This document shows positions 41,567 to 49,366 of a DNA stretch of 64,000 nucleotides, one piece after another. Location: contig CAVQZA010000020.1 in assembly GCA_963718355.1 (NCBI GenBank), positions 62,001 through 126,000 on the forward strand, given 5' to 3'. Origin of the DNA: CAVQZA01 sp963718355. GTDB lineage: Bacteria > Actinomycetota > Thermoleophilia > Gaiellales > Gaiellaceae. Within the stretch, counting starts at the first letter, position 1. Each line of letters opens with the position of its first letter. The notes beneath the pieces were generated by a model, which saw nothing but the letters and a program-made list of their open reading frames with translations, did no database searches and was not told where the DNA came from. The position numbers were made by a program, and so were the translations under genes.

Positions 41567-41848
41567 GTGACAAAGCAGGAGTTCGTCGATAAGGTCGCCG
41601 ACAAGAGCGGGCTATCACGCCGCGACGCGGGAAAGGCCGTCGATGCGGTCCTCGACGCCATCACCGAGTCCCTCACGAAGCGCGAAGACGTCGCCTTCAC
41701 CGGGTTCGGCAAGTTCACGACGCAGGACCGCGCGGCGCGCGAAGGCGTCAACCCGCGGAATCCGTCGCAGAAGGTGCACATCCCCGCGGCGACCGTGCCG
41801 AAGTTTTCCGCCGGCAGCCAGCTCAAGGCTGCGGTCAAGGCCGGCTGA
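41567..41848 (+). CDS. hup: HU-family DNA-binding protein
   Basis: The 93-residue protein is a full-length HU/IHF family member: MTKQEFVDKVADKSGLSRRD, then KREDVAFTGFGKFTTQDRAA and RNPSQKVHIPAATVPKFSAG. It lacks the long lysine-rich tail of mycobacterial HupB. It binds and bends DNA as a dimer in the nucleoid. The start is GTG with AGGAGGG upstream. It has its own promoter at 41500-41528 and a strong terminator downstream. Confidence 0.95.
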   Translation: MTKQEFVDKVADKSGLSRRDAGKAVDAVLDAITESLTKREDVAFTGFGKFTTQDRAAREGVNPRNPSQKVHIPAATVPKFSAGSQLKAAVKAG

Positions 41849-41876
41849 GACCGGAGTCCCTCCTTGGAGAACTCTC

Positions 41877-41907
41877 ACGACGGGGGCCGCAGCGCGGCCC
41901 CCGTCGT
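41877..41907 (+). terminator. Strong terminator after HU gene
   Basis: A perfect 14-bp stem (ACGACGGGGGCCGC at 41877-41890 and its complement at 41894-41907) with an AGC loop begins 28 nt after the HU stop. The -10-like TAGGCT of pyrF starts 3 bp later. Confidence 0.85.
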
Positions 41908-41925
41908 CGTTAGGCTCTGAAGCCG

Positions 41926-42855
41926 ATGCCGCAAGACGTCCAGACCACGATCTCGACGGCCACGGCGTTGTTCGCGGATCGTCTCGTCGAGGCCGTCGCG
42001 CGCAAGCACAGCCAGCTCCTCGTCGGCCTCGACCCACGCGTCGAGCTTCTGCCGGTCGAGCTCAGCGGTGACGTCCACCTCGGCCGCTCGCACGCCGCCG
42101 ACGCTGTGACGCGCTTCTGTCGCGGGATCATCGACGCAGTCGCCCCGTACGTCGTCGGCGTCAAGCCGCAGATCGCATTTTTCGAGGCGCTCGGCGCCGA
42201 CGGGATGCAGTCGTTCGAGGACGTCTGCGCCTACGCGCGCACGGCCGGGCTGCTGGTCCTCGCAGACGTCAAGCGTGGCGACATCGGCTCGACGGCGCGC
42301 GCGTATGCGGCGGCCTACGTCGAGCCGCGCGGCGACGAGCCGCCGCTCGCCGACGCCGTGACCGTCAGTCCATACCTCGGCCGTGACGCGCTCGAGCCGT
42401 TCTTCCAGGCCGCCCGCCTCCACGGTGCGGGCGTCTTCGTCCTCGTCAAGACATCGAACGCAGGTGGTGCCGACATCCAGGATCTGACGCTCTCCGACGG
42501 GCGGCCGCTCTGGCACCACGTGGCCGCGCTCGTGCGTGAGTGGGGCGAGGAGGTCGTGGGCGAGGACGGCCTCTCGAGCATCGGCGCAGTGCTGGGCGCG
42601 ACGCATCCGCGCGCGGTCGGCGACGCCCGCCGGCTGATGCCGCAGGCGCCGTTCCTGCTGCCGGGCATCGGCGCGCAGGGCGCGACGCCGGGCGATGTCG
42701 CTCGTGCCTTCACGAGCGGGCCCGCGAGCGCGCTCCTCTCCGCGTCGCGGTCGATCATCTACGCCTACCGCACGGTCGAGCTCGACTGGCGCGCCGCCGC
42801 CGGCGCCGAGGCGGCACGTACTGCGCGCGAAACCTGGGCCGCGTCGGGCTGGTGA
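41926..42855 (+). CDS. pyrF: Orotidine 5'-phosphate decarboxylase (type 2)
   Basis: The 309-residue protein has the type-2 OMP decarboxylase signature: RKHSQLLVGLDPRVELLPVE, PYVVGVKPQIAFFEALGADG and GLLVLADVKRGDIGSTARAY, containing the D-x-K-x-x-D catalytic array. It completes UMP synthesis from OMP made by PyrE. It is larger than E. coli PyrF, as expected for type 2. ATG has TAGGCT 9 nt upstream, directly after the HU terminator. The stop overlaps a 30-codon GTG ORF. Confidence 0.92.
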   Translation: MPQDVQTTISTATALFADRLVEAVARKHSQLLVGLDPRVELLPVELSGDVHLGRSHAADAVTRFCRGIIDAVAPYVVGVKPQIAFFEALGADGMQSFEDVCAYARTAGLLVLADVKRGDIGSTARAYAAAYVEPRGDEPPLADAVTVSPYLGRDALEPFFQAARLHGAGVFVLVKTSNAGGADIQDLTLSDGRPLWHHVAALVREWGEEVVGEDGLSSIGAVLGATHPRAVGDARRLMPQAPFLLPGIGAQGATPGDVARAFTSGPASALLSASRSIIYAYRTVELDWRAAAGAEAARTARETWAASGW

Positions 42856-42944
42856 GCCCGGAGACCCGGAAGCGCCTCGTCTACTGGGGCGCGCCCGTCG
42901 CATTCCTCGCACTCGTCACGCTGGTCGTCCTGCTCGTCCGCTGA
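42852..42944 (+). CDS. 30-aa membrane peptide downstream of pyrF
   Basis: GTG overlapping the pyrF stop begins a 30-residue reading frame (VSPETRKRLVYWGAPVAFLA, then LVTLVVLLVR): a short basic N-terminus and one hydrophobic helix. Translational coupling and sensible composition suggest it is real, but it could be chance. Confidence 0.45.
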   Translation: MSPETRKRLVYWGAPVAFLALVTLVVLLVR

Positions 42945-42952
42945 TGCGGGGA

Positions 42953-42993
42953 GTAGGGGCGGGCGCCTTGGAGGAAGGCGGGCCCACCCCTAC
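42953..42993 (+). terminator. Long GC-rich hairpin after pyrF
   Basis: GTAGGGG at 42953-42959 pairs with CCCCTAC at 42987-42993, and the inner arms (GGGC..GCCTT with AAGGC..GGCCC) continue the stem with one bulge. It is a likely terminator of the pyrF transcript, without a T run. Confidence 0.55.
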
Positions 42994-43021
42994 CCAACGT
43001 TCCGCAGTGCGGCTTGCCCTG

Positions 43022-43119
43022 GACGCGTCTACGGGGGATGCGCCTCGGGCGATAGGAGCGGAGGGGTCGCTCCGTCTGCCGTGCTGCCTGGAGTAATCGC
43101 AGACGGGACACGCCGCGTC
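43022..43119 (+). ncRNA. Candidate multi-hairpin structured RNA
   Basis: GACGCG (43022-43027) can pair with CGCGTC (43114-43119) to close a junction holding three hairpins: CGCC-TCG-GGCG (43041-43051), GGAGCG/CGCTCC (43055-43073) and GTCTGC/GCAGAC (43074-43104). It resembles a riboswitch or small RNA in layout but matches no class I can name. Pairing by chance is easy in GC-rich DNA. Confidence 0.3.
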
Positions 43120-43137
43120 ATCACCCGACCGGGTGAT
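43120..43137. promoter_or_regulatory. 18-bp near-palindrome upstream of D,D-carboxypeptidase
   Basis: ATCACCCGACCGGGTGAT is a palindrome with one mismatch, 6 bp before the GTGACA...TACAGT promoter-like pair (43143-43174). It is a candidate operator. Confidence 0.4.
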
Positions 43138-43180
43138 ACGAGGTGACAAAAGTCGCGAGCCGGGCAGGTACAGTGCGGCC

Positions 43181-44305
43181 GTGCCGATCCGGCTCCTCGT
43201 CGCCGCCGTCGCGATCGCGCTCGTCCTGCCGGCCCTGGCGCTGGCTTCGCCGCCGAATCCGGACGCACGCGCGTTTCTCGTCGTCAACGCCTCCACGGGT
43301 GAGGTGCTGGCTGCGCGCAACCCGAACGCCAGGGTGCCGATCGCGAGCATCACGAAGCTTATGACCGTGCTCGTCGCGCTCGAGCACGCGAAGCTCACCG
43401 ACGTCGTTCGCGTCGACCGCGACGCTGCGAAGGTCGGCGAGTCGACGATCAACCTCCGCGCCGGCGAGCGGCTCACGGTTCACGACCTCGTCGCCGCGGC
43501 GCTGATCCAGAGCGCGAACGACGCCGCTGTCGCGCTCGCGCAGTACGTCGGCCACGGCTCGACTCCGGCCTTCATCGCGCTGATGAACGCGAAGGCGCGT
43601 CAGCTTGGCATGACCAACACCCATTTCGTCCGGCCGGACGGGCTCGACGCGAAGGCCGAGTACTCGAGCGCGGCCGACGTCGTCAAGCTCGCGGAGGTGG
43701 CGATGCACAACGCGACGATCAGACGGATCGTCGGCGAACGCTCGGCGATCATCGCCGGCAACCGCCATCTCACGACCTGGGACGACCTGCTCGGCGTCTT
43801 CCCCGGGCTGATCGGCGTGAAGACGGGCCACACCGACAACGCGGGCTGGTGCCAGGTCGCGGCCGTCCGCGGCGACGGACTGACCGTCTACACCGCGATC
43901 CTCGGCAGCCCGACGCGCAGCCGCCGCAACTCCGACCTGAGCGTCCTCCTCGCCTGGGGGCTCTCGCGCTACCGGGTCGCTCCGCTCGTGCAGACCGGGC
44001 GCGCCTACGCCCACGCCGAGATCGGCTACGGCCGCAAGCCCGTTGCGCTCGTCGCCGAGAAGCCGCTGCTCCGATCCGTGCGGCTCGGGCGTCCGTTCGT
44101 CGAGCGCGTCACCGCTCCGTCGCTGCTCTCGCTGCCCGTTGCTGCGGGGCAGGCGCTCGGCGAGGTGCGCGTGTACCAGGACGGGCGCCTCGTCGGGAGC
44201 CGCCGCCTCGTCGCGGCGAGCGGTGCGAAACGGCCGGGACTGACGGGGCGCGTACGCTTCTACGCAGGTCGAACGGTTCATCATCTCTGGGGGTGGGTCT
44301 CGTGA
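43181..44305 (+). CDS. D-alanyl-D-alanine carboxypeptidase (PBP5-like)
   Basis: The 374-residue protein starts with a signal peptide (MPIRLLVAAVAIALVLPALA) and has the three penicillin-binding motifs in order: SITK in VPIASITKLMTVLVALEHA, SAND and KTG in IGVKTGHTDNAGWC. It trims terminal D-Ala from peptidoglycan stems outside the membrane. The longer in-frame reading from 43133 lacks a signal peptide at its start; GTG 43181, 6 nt after TACAGT, is preferred. A C-terminal beta-rich domain is present but no membrane anchor helix. The stop overlaps the next gene. Confidence 0.9.
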   Translation: MPIRLLVAAVAIALVLPALALASPPNPDARAFLVVNASTGEVLAARNPNARVPIASITKLMTVLVALEHAKLTDVVRVDRDAAKVGESTINLRAGERLTVHDLVAAALIQSANDAAVALAQYVGHGSTPAFIALMNAKARQLGMTNTHFVRPDGLDAKAEYSSAADVVKLAEVAMHNATIRRIVGERSAIIAGNRHLTTWDDLLGVFPGLIGVKTGHTDNAGWCQVAAVRGDGLTVYTAILGSPTRSRRNSDLSVLLAWGLSRYRVAPLVQTGRAYAHAEIGYGRKPVALVAEKPLLRSVRLGRPFVERVTAPSLLSLPVAAGQALGEVRVYQDGRLVGSRRLVAASGAKRPGLTGRVRFYAGRTVHHLWGWVS

Positions 44306-45258
44306 TCGTGACGGTGACGCTCAACGCTGCGATCGATCGCACGCTGGCCGTGCCGAGCTTCCAGCTCGGTCATCGCCATCGCGCGAGCCAGGGGCTGACG
44401 CTCGCCGGCGGCAAGGGAATCAACGTCGCCCGCGCCTTGAAGCGCCTCGGCGTGCCCGTCGTCGCGACGGGCCTCGTCGGCGGTCGCACCGGCGCGCGCA
44501 TCGTCGAGGAGCTGACCGCCGAGGCGATCCTCAACGACTTCGTGCACATCGCCGACGAGTCGCGCACCTCGACGGCGGTCGTCGATCCCACAACCTCGAC
44601 CTACACCGAGATCAACGAGTGGGGTCCGGCCGTCCTGGCCAGCGAGCTCGAGATGCTGCTCGAGAAGATCGCGTACCTCTCACGCGGCGCCGACTTCGTC
44701 GTCTTCGCCGGCACGCTGCCCCGCGGTGTCGCCGACAGCTTCTACGCCGACGCGATCCACGAGCTCAACCGGACCGGCGTGCGGACGATCCTCGACTCGG
44801 AGGGCGAGCCGCTGCGGCTCGGCGTCGAGGCCGAGCCGTTCCTCGTCTCGCCGAACCAGGAGGAGGCCGAGGGTCTCGTGGGGCAGGAGTTCTCCGACCC
44901 TGCCGACTTCCGGATGGCGCTCGAGACGATCGCCGAGCAAGGCGCACGCAATGTCCTGATCAAGGGCGACTCGGGCTGCTTCGCGCTGCTGCGCGAGGAG
45001 CGCCATACGCATCTCCTGCACGCCTCGACGCCGCGGCTCGAGGCCGTCTCCGCGGTCGGCGCCGGCGACGTGCTGCTCGCCGGCTTCATCGCCGCGCGAC
45101 TGGAGGAGCGGCCGCTCGACGATGCTCTTCGCACCGCGGTTGCGACGGGTGCCGCTTCGATCCTCGAGGTCGGCGCCGGACGCTTCGATCCGCGTGAGGC
45201 GGCGCGGCTCGTGGGGACGGTGCAGGTCGACGAGCTCGAGCCCGTCACCGCCGAATAG
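44302..45258 (+). CDS. PfkB-family sugar kinase, 1-phosphofructokinase-like
   Basis: The 318-residue protein has VTLNAAIDRTLAVPSFQLGH and GGKGINVARALKRLG at the N-terminus, a central VFAGTLPRGV block and the catalytic motif SAVGAGDVLLAGFIAARLEE with GAGD. The FruK/tagatose-6-phosphate kinase subgroup fits best; it would phosphorylate fructose-1-phosphate or similar. No PTS gene is nearby, so the substrate is uncertain. GTG at 44302 overlaps the D,D-carboxypeptidase stop by 4 bp, an unusual pairing of wall and sugar genes. Confidence 0.85.
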   Translation: MIVTVTLNAAIDRTLAVPSFQLGHRHRASQGLTLAGGKGINVARALKRLGVPVVATGLVGGRTGARIVEELTAEAILNDFVHIADESRTSTAVVDPTTSTYTEINEWGPAVLASELEMLLEKIAYLSRGADFVVFAGTLPRGVADSFYADAIHELNRTGVRTILDSEGEPLRLGVEAEPFLVSPNQEEAEGLVGQEFSDPADFRMALETIAEQGARNVLIKGDSGCFALLREERHTHLLHASTPRLEAVSAVGAGDVLLAGFIAARLEERPLDDALRTAVATGAASILEVGAGRFDPREAARLVGTVQVDELEPVTAE

Positions 45259-45323
45259 GCTCGACCGAAGGCGGTGCTAGAATCACCGTCCAGTTGAGAG
45301 TCGCTACCAGCACCCGAACCTTG

Positions 45324-45352
45324 AGCCCAGGCCAGAACTACGCGCCTGGGCT
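45324..45352 (+). promoter_or_regulatory. Hairpin in the guaB leader
   Basis: AGCCCAGGC (45324-45332) and GCCTGGGCT (45344-45352) form a perfect 9-bp stem in the guaB 5' region, between a -10-like TAGAAT (45278-45283) and the ribosome site at 45362. It may modulate expression. Confidence 0.45.
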
Positions 45353-45375
45353 TCGTGCATAGAGGGGAGACATCC

Positions 45376-46887
45376 GTGGACGTCGAGCGCACGCTGACGA
45401 TCGAAGAGGGGGCCCAGGGCTGGGCCGACAAGTTCGTCAGGCAGGGGCTCACGTTCGACGACGTCCTGCTGCTGCCGGCGGAGTCCGCCGTGCTGCCGAA
45501 CGACGTCTCCACGGCCACGCGCCTCACCCGCGCGATCACGCTGCAGCTGCCGATCGTGTCGGCCGCGATGGACACCGTCACCGAGGCCAGGCTTGCGATA
45601 GCGCTGGCGCGTGAGGGCGGAATCGGGATCGTCCATCGCAACCTCTCGATCGAGGCCCAGGTGGCCGAGGTCGACAAGGTGAAGCGCTCCGAGTCGGGCA
45701 TGATCGTCGAGCCCGTCACGCTGCGGCCCACCGACCGCGTCGGCGAGGCGCTCGCGCTGATGGAGCGCTACCACATCTCCGGCGTACCGATCGTCGACGA
45801 GGACGAGGTTCTCGTCGGCATCCTCACGAACCGCGACCTGCGCTTCGAGGACGACTCGCGCCAGCCGGTCTCGGCACTGATGACGAGCCGCAACCTCGTC
45901 ACCGCCCCCGTCGGCACGACGCTGGCCGAGGCCGAGGAGATCCTCCACCGCAACAAGATCGAGAAGCTTCCGGTGGTCGACGCCGACGGCAAGCTCAAGG
46001 GCCTGATCACCGTCAAGGACATCCAGAAGCGGATCCAGTATCCGCTCGCGACGAAGGACGAGCGCGGCCGGTTGCAGGTCGGCGCGGCGGTCGGCGTCGG
46101 CACCGATGCGCTCGATCGGGCCGAGGCGCTCGTCGCGGAGGAAGTCGATGTCCTCGTCGTCGACACCGCGCACGGCCATTCGCGCGCGGTGCTCGAGATG
46201 GTGCGCACCGTGAAGTCGCGCTTCGACATCGAGGTGATCGCCGGCAACATCGCGACCGCCGAGGCGGCTGAGGCGCTGATCGAGGCAGGCGCGGATGCGA
46301 TCAAGATCGGCGTCGGGCCCGGCTCCATCTGTACGACGCGCGTCGTGGCCGGCGTCGGCGTCCCGCAGATCACCGCTGTCTACGAGTGCGCGCAGGTCGC
46401 CGCCCGCTACGGCGTCCCGGTGATCGCCGACGGCGGGATCACGTCGTCGGGCGACGTCGCCAAGGCGCTCGCCGCCGGGGCCGACTCGGTGATGCTCGGC
46501 TCGATCCTCGCCGGCGTCGACGAGACTCCCGGCGATGTCGCCCTCTACCAAGGCGAGCGCTTCAAGGAGTACCGCGGCATGGGCTCGCTCGGCGCGATGA
46601 AGGCGCGCGGCTTCTCGAAGGACCGCTACTTCCAGGGCGACGTCGAGGACGTCGAGAAGCTGATCCCCGAGGGGATCGAGGCGCGCGTCCCGTACAAGGG
46701 GCCGGTCGCGACCACGCTGCACCAGCTCGTCGGCGGCGTCCGCCAGGCGATGGGCTACTGCGGCGCCGCGACGATCGAGGAGCTGAAGCAGGCGCGCTTC
46801 GTCCGCATCACCTCGGCCGGCCTGCGCGAGAGCCATCCGCACGACGTCTTGATCACGAAAGACGCCCCGAACTACCGGCGGCCGTGA
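45376..46887 (+). CDS. guaB: Inosine-5'-monophosphate dehydrogenase
   Basis: The 503-residue protein has the full IMPDH architecture: FVRQGLTFDDVLLLPAES, two CBS domains between residues ~95 and ~220 (MIVEPVTLRPTDRVGEALAL to LITVKDIQKRIQ), and the catalytic loop GVGPGSICTTRVVAGVG with Cys. It oxidises IMP to XMP, the committed step to GMP. I chose GTG at 45376 because GAGGGGAG lies 7 nt upstream; GTG 45355 would add seven residues without a ribosome site. Its stop overlaps guaA by 4 bp. Confidence 0.95.
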   Translation: MDVERTLTIEEGAQGWADKFVRQGLTFDDVLLLPAESAVLPNDVSTATRLTRAITLQLPIVSAAMDTVTEARLAIALAREGGIGIVHRNLSIEAQVAEVDKVKRSESGMIVEPVTLRPTDRVGEALALMERYHISGVPIVDEDEVLVGILTNRDLRFEDDSRQPVSALMTSRNLVTAPVGTTLAEAEEILHRNKIEKLPVVDADGKLKGLITVKDIQKRIQYPLATKDERGRLQVGAAVGVGTDALDRAEALVAEEVDVLVVDTAHGHSRAVLEMVRTVKSRFDIEVIAGNIATAEAAEALIEAGADAIKIGVGPGSICTTRVVAGVGVPQITAVYECAQVAARYGVPVIADGGITSSGDVAKALAAGADSVMLGSILAGVDETPGDVALYQGERFKEYRGMGSLGAMKARGFSKDRYFQGDVEDVEKLIPEGIEARVPYKGPVATTLHQLVGGVRQAMGYCGAATIEELKQARFVRITSAGLRESHPHDVLITKDAPNYRRP

Positions 46888-48464
46888 CGGCCGAGGTCGT
46901 CCGGCTCCCCGTTCCCGAGCCCTCCGCGGAAGAGCGCCCTGTCCTCGTCGTCGATCTCGGCGGCCAGTACTCGCAGCTGATCGCGCGGCGCGTGCGCGAG
47001 GCGCGGGTCTACTCGGAGCTCGTCTCGCACGCGGTCACGCCCGAGGAGGTGCGCGCGCGCAATCCCTACGCGCTGATCCTCTCCGGCGGGCCCGCCTCGG
47101 TGTATGCCGACGGCGCGCCGCGCATCGATCCTGCTTTGTACGAGCTCGGCATCCCGACGCTCGGGATCTGTTACGGGATGCAGCTGATGGCCCAGGATCT
47201 CGGCGGCCGCGTCGATCGCACCGGCGTCTCGGAGTTCGGCAAGACCTCGCTCGTCGCCGAGGATGACGGCGCGCTTCTCGCCGGGCTCCCGACCGAGCAG
47301 ACGGTGTGGATGAGCCATCGCGACTCGGTCGTCGCGCCGCCTGCGGGCTCACGGGTCGTCGCAGGCTCGCCCTCGACGCCTGTCGCCGCCTTCGAGGACC
47401 CGGCGCGGCGGCTGTACGGCGTCCAGTTCCATCCCGAGGTCGTGCACACGCCGTACGGCCAGGACGTGCTGAAGAACTTCCTCTACGGGATCGCCGACGC
47501 GCCGCCCGCGTGGACACCGGCCGCGGTGATCGAGGAGCAGGTCGAGCGGATCCGTGCGCAGGTCGGCACCGATCGCGTGCTGTGCGGGCTCTCCGGCGGC
47601 GTCGATTCGGCGGTCGCCGCGTTGCTCGTCTACAAGGCGGTCGGTGATCAGCTCACCTGTGTCTTCGTCGACCACGGCCTGATGCGCGAGAACGAGGGCG
47701 AGCAGGTCGTCGAGACCTTCGGCAACCACTTCAAGGTGCCGCTCGTCGCGGTCGACGCGGAAGAGCGCTTCCTGACGCGGCTCGCCGGGATCGAGGAGCC
47801 CGAGGAGAAGCGGATGATCGTCGGCGAGGAGTTCATCCGCGTCTTCGAGGAGGAGGCGGCGAAGCTCGGCGATGTGCAGTGGCTCGTGCAGGGGACGCTC
47901 TACTCCGACGTGATCGAGTCAGGCGGCACCGAGGGCGTCGCCGCGAAGATCAAGTCGCACCACAACGTGGGCGGCCTGCCGGCGGACATGAAGATGGGCC
48001 TCGTCGAGCCGTTGCGCCTGCTGTTCAAGGACGAGGTGCGCCGCGTCGGCGAGGAGCTCGGCCTGCCCGAGCGCTGGGTCTGGCGCCAGCCGTTCCCCGG
48101 GCCGGGCCTCTCGATCCGGATCATCGGCGACGTGACTCGCGAGCGCCTCGACCTGCTGCGCGCCGCAGACGCGATCCTGCAGGAGGAGATCCGCAAGGCC
48201 GGCCTCTACCGCGAGCTCTGGCAGTCGTTCGCGGTGCTGCCGGCGATCAAGTCGGTCGGCGTGCAGGGCGACGAGCGCACCTACGCCTATCCGATCGTGA
48301 TCCGTGCCGTCACGAGCGAAGACGCGATGACCGCCGACTGGGCGCGCCTCCCCTACGACCTGCTCGACACGATCTCGAGCCGAATCGTCAACGAGATCCC
48401 CGGGATCAACCGCGTCGCACTCGATATCTCGTCGAAACCGCCCTCGACCATCGAGTGGGAGTAG
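46884..48464 (+). CDS. guaA: GMP synthase (glutamine-hydrolysing)
   Basis: The 526-residue protein has an N-terminal class I amidotransferase (CYGMQLMAQDLGG with the nucleophile Cys and YGVQFHPEVVHTPYG), an ATP-pyrophosphatase P-loop LSGGVDSAVAALL, and a C-terminal dimerisation domain ending PSTIEWE. It converts XMP to GMP with glutamine and ATP. The GTG start overlaps the guaB stop; guaB-guaA is a common coupled pair. Confidence 0.95.
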   Translation: MTAEVVRLPVPEPSAEERPVLVVDLGGQYSQLIARRVREARVYSELVSHAVTPEEVRARNPYALILSGGPASVYADGAPRIDPALYELGIPTLGICYGMQLMAQDLGGRVDRTGVSEFGKTSLVAEDDGALLAGLPTEQTVWMSHRDSVVAPPAGSRVVAGSPSTPVAAFEDPARRLYGVQFHPEVVHTPYGQDVLKNFLYGIADAPPAWTPAAVIEEQVERIRAQVGTDRVLCGLSGGVDSAVAALLVYKAVGDQLTCVFVDHGLMRENEGEQVVETFGNHFKVPLVAVDAEERFLTRLAGIEEPEEKRMIVGEEFIRVFEEEAAKLGDVQWLVQGTLYSDVIESGGTEGVAAKIKSHHNVGGLPADMKMGLVEPLRLLFKDEVRRVGEELGLPERWVWRQPFPGPGLSIRIIGDVTRERLDLLRAADAILQEEIRKAGLYRELWQSFAVLPAIKSVGVQGDERTYAYPIVIRAVTSEDAMTADWARLPYDLLDTISSRIVNEIPGINRVALDISSKPPSTIEWE

Positions 48465-48522
48465 CCCGCCGCTCCCTGCTACACTTCTGCGCCGGCGGAC
48501 CCGTGTCCGCCATCCCCTTGTT

Positions 48523-48957
48523 ATGAAGACCTGGAATGCAAAACCGGGCGAGATCGCCCGAAACTGGTACGTCGTGGATGCCGACGGCAAAACGCTCGGT
48601 CGTCTCGCCACGCAGATCGCCACGACGCTGCGCGGCAAGAACAAGCCGCAGTACACGCCGCACGTCGACACAGGCGATTTCGTGGTCGTCGTCAACGCCG
48701 AGAAGATCGCGGTGACGGGCCAGAAGCTCGACCAGAAGATGTACCACCGGCACTCGGGCTACCCCGGCGGCCTGCGGACGCGCACCCTGCGCGAGCAGCT
48801 CGACCGCCAGCCGACCGAGGTGCTGCGCAAGGCCGTCAAGGGCATGCTTCCGCGCAACCGCATGTCGCGCGCACAGTTGACCAAGCTCAAGATCTACGCC
48901 GGGCCCGTGCATCCGCACGAGGCGCAGGCGCCCAAGCCGCTTCCGTTGGAGGACTGA
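48523..48957 (+). CDS. rplM: Ribosomal protein L13
   Basis: The 144-residue protein shows the L13 pattern WYVVDADGKTLGRLATQIAT, PHVDTGDFVVVVNAEKIAVT and MLPRNRMSRAQLTKLKIYAG. It binds 23S rRNA early in large-subunit assembly. A -10-like TACACT at 48480-48485 gives a short leader. It is followed by rpsI at 5 bp, the conserved rplM-rpsI operon. Confidence 0.97.
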   Translation: MKTWNAKPGEIARNWYVVDADGKTLGRLATQIATTLRGKNKPQYTPHVDTGDFVVVVNAEKIAVTGQKLDQKMYHRHSGYPGGLRTRTLREQLDRQPTEVLRKAVKGMLPRNRMSRAQLTKLKIYAGPVHPHEAQAPKPLPLED

Positions 48958-48962
48958 CCCGC

Positions 48963-49358
48963 ATGGCAGACATCGCCCAGTATCTCGGCACCGGGAAGCG
49001 GAAGACCTCCGTTGCACGCGTGATCCTGCGTCCCGGTGACGGCAAGACCTGGTTCAACGGCCGGACGATCGAGGAGTACTTCCCTCGCGTCACGCACCGT
49101 CACCTCGCTACCGCGCCGCTGCGCGTGGCCGCAGCGGAGGGGACGTACGACATCCGCGTCCGCGTGCACGGCGGCGGCCCGAGTGGCCAGGCCGGAGCCG
49201 TGCGCCACGGCATCGCCCGCGCGCTCGTCGAGGCCGACCCGGAGCTCCGCATCCCGCTCAAGCGCGAGGGCTTCCTCACGCGTGACGCGCGCATCGTGGA
49301 GCGCAAGAAGGCCGGCCTCCACAAAGCCCGCAAGGCGCCGCAGTTCTCGAAGCGCTGA
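48963..49358 (+). CDS. rpsI: Ribosomal protein S9
   Basis: The 131-residue protein ends with the characteristic S9 tail KKAGLHKARKAPQFSKR, which reaches the P-site tRNA in the ribosome, and contains YLGTGKRKTSVARVILRPGD and GGGPSGQAGAVRHGIARAL. It is a component of the small-subunit head. It shares the transcript of rplM and leads into glmM 8 bp on, an arrangement also typical of actinobacteria. Confidence 0.97.
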   Translation: MADIAQYLGTGKRKTSVARVILRPGDGKTWFNGRTIEEYFPRVTHRHLATAPLRVAAAEGTYDIRVRVHGGGPSGQAGAVRHGIARALVEADPELRIPLKREGFLTRDARIVERKKAGLHKARKAPQFSKR

Positions 49359-49366
49359 AGCCGAGC

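Noticed and set aside
43022..43119. Known riboswitch (cyclic di-AMP or cyclic di-GMP)
   Set aside because: Conserved sequence motifs of these classes are not found, so it is listed only as an unassigned structured candidate.
43133..43180. 16-residue extension of the D,D-carboxypeptidase from 43133
   Set aside because: It would put charged residues before the signal peptide and starts inside the palindrome; GTG 43181 follows a -10-like TACAGT.
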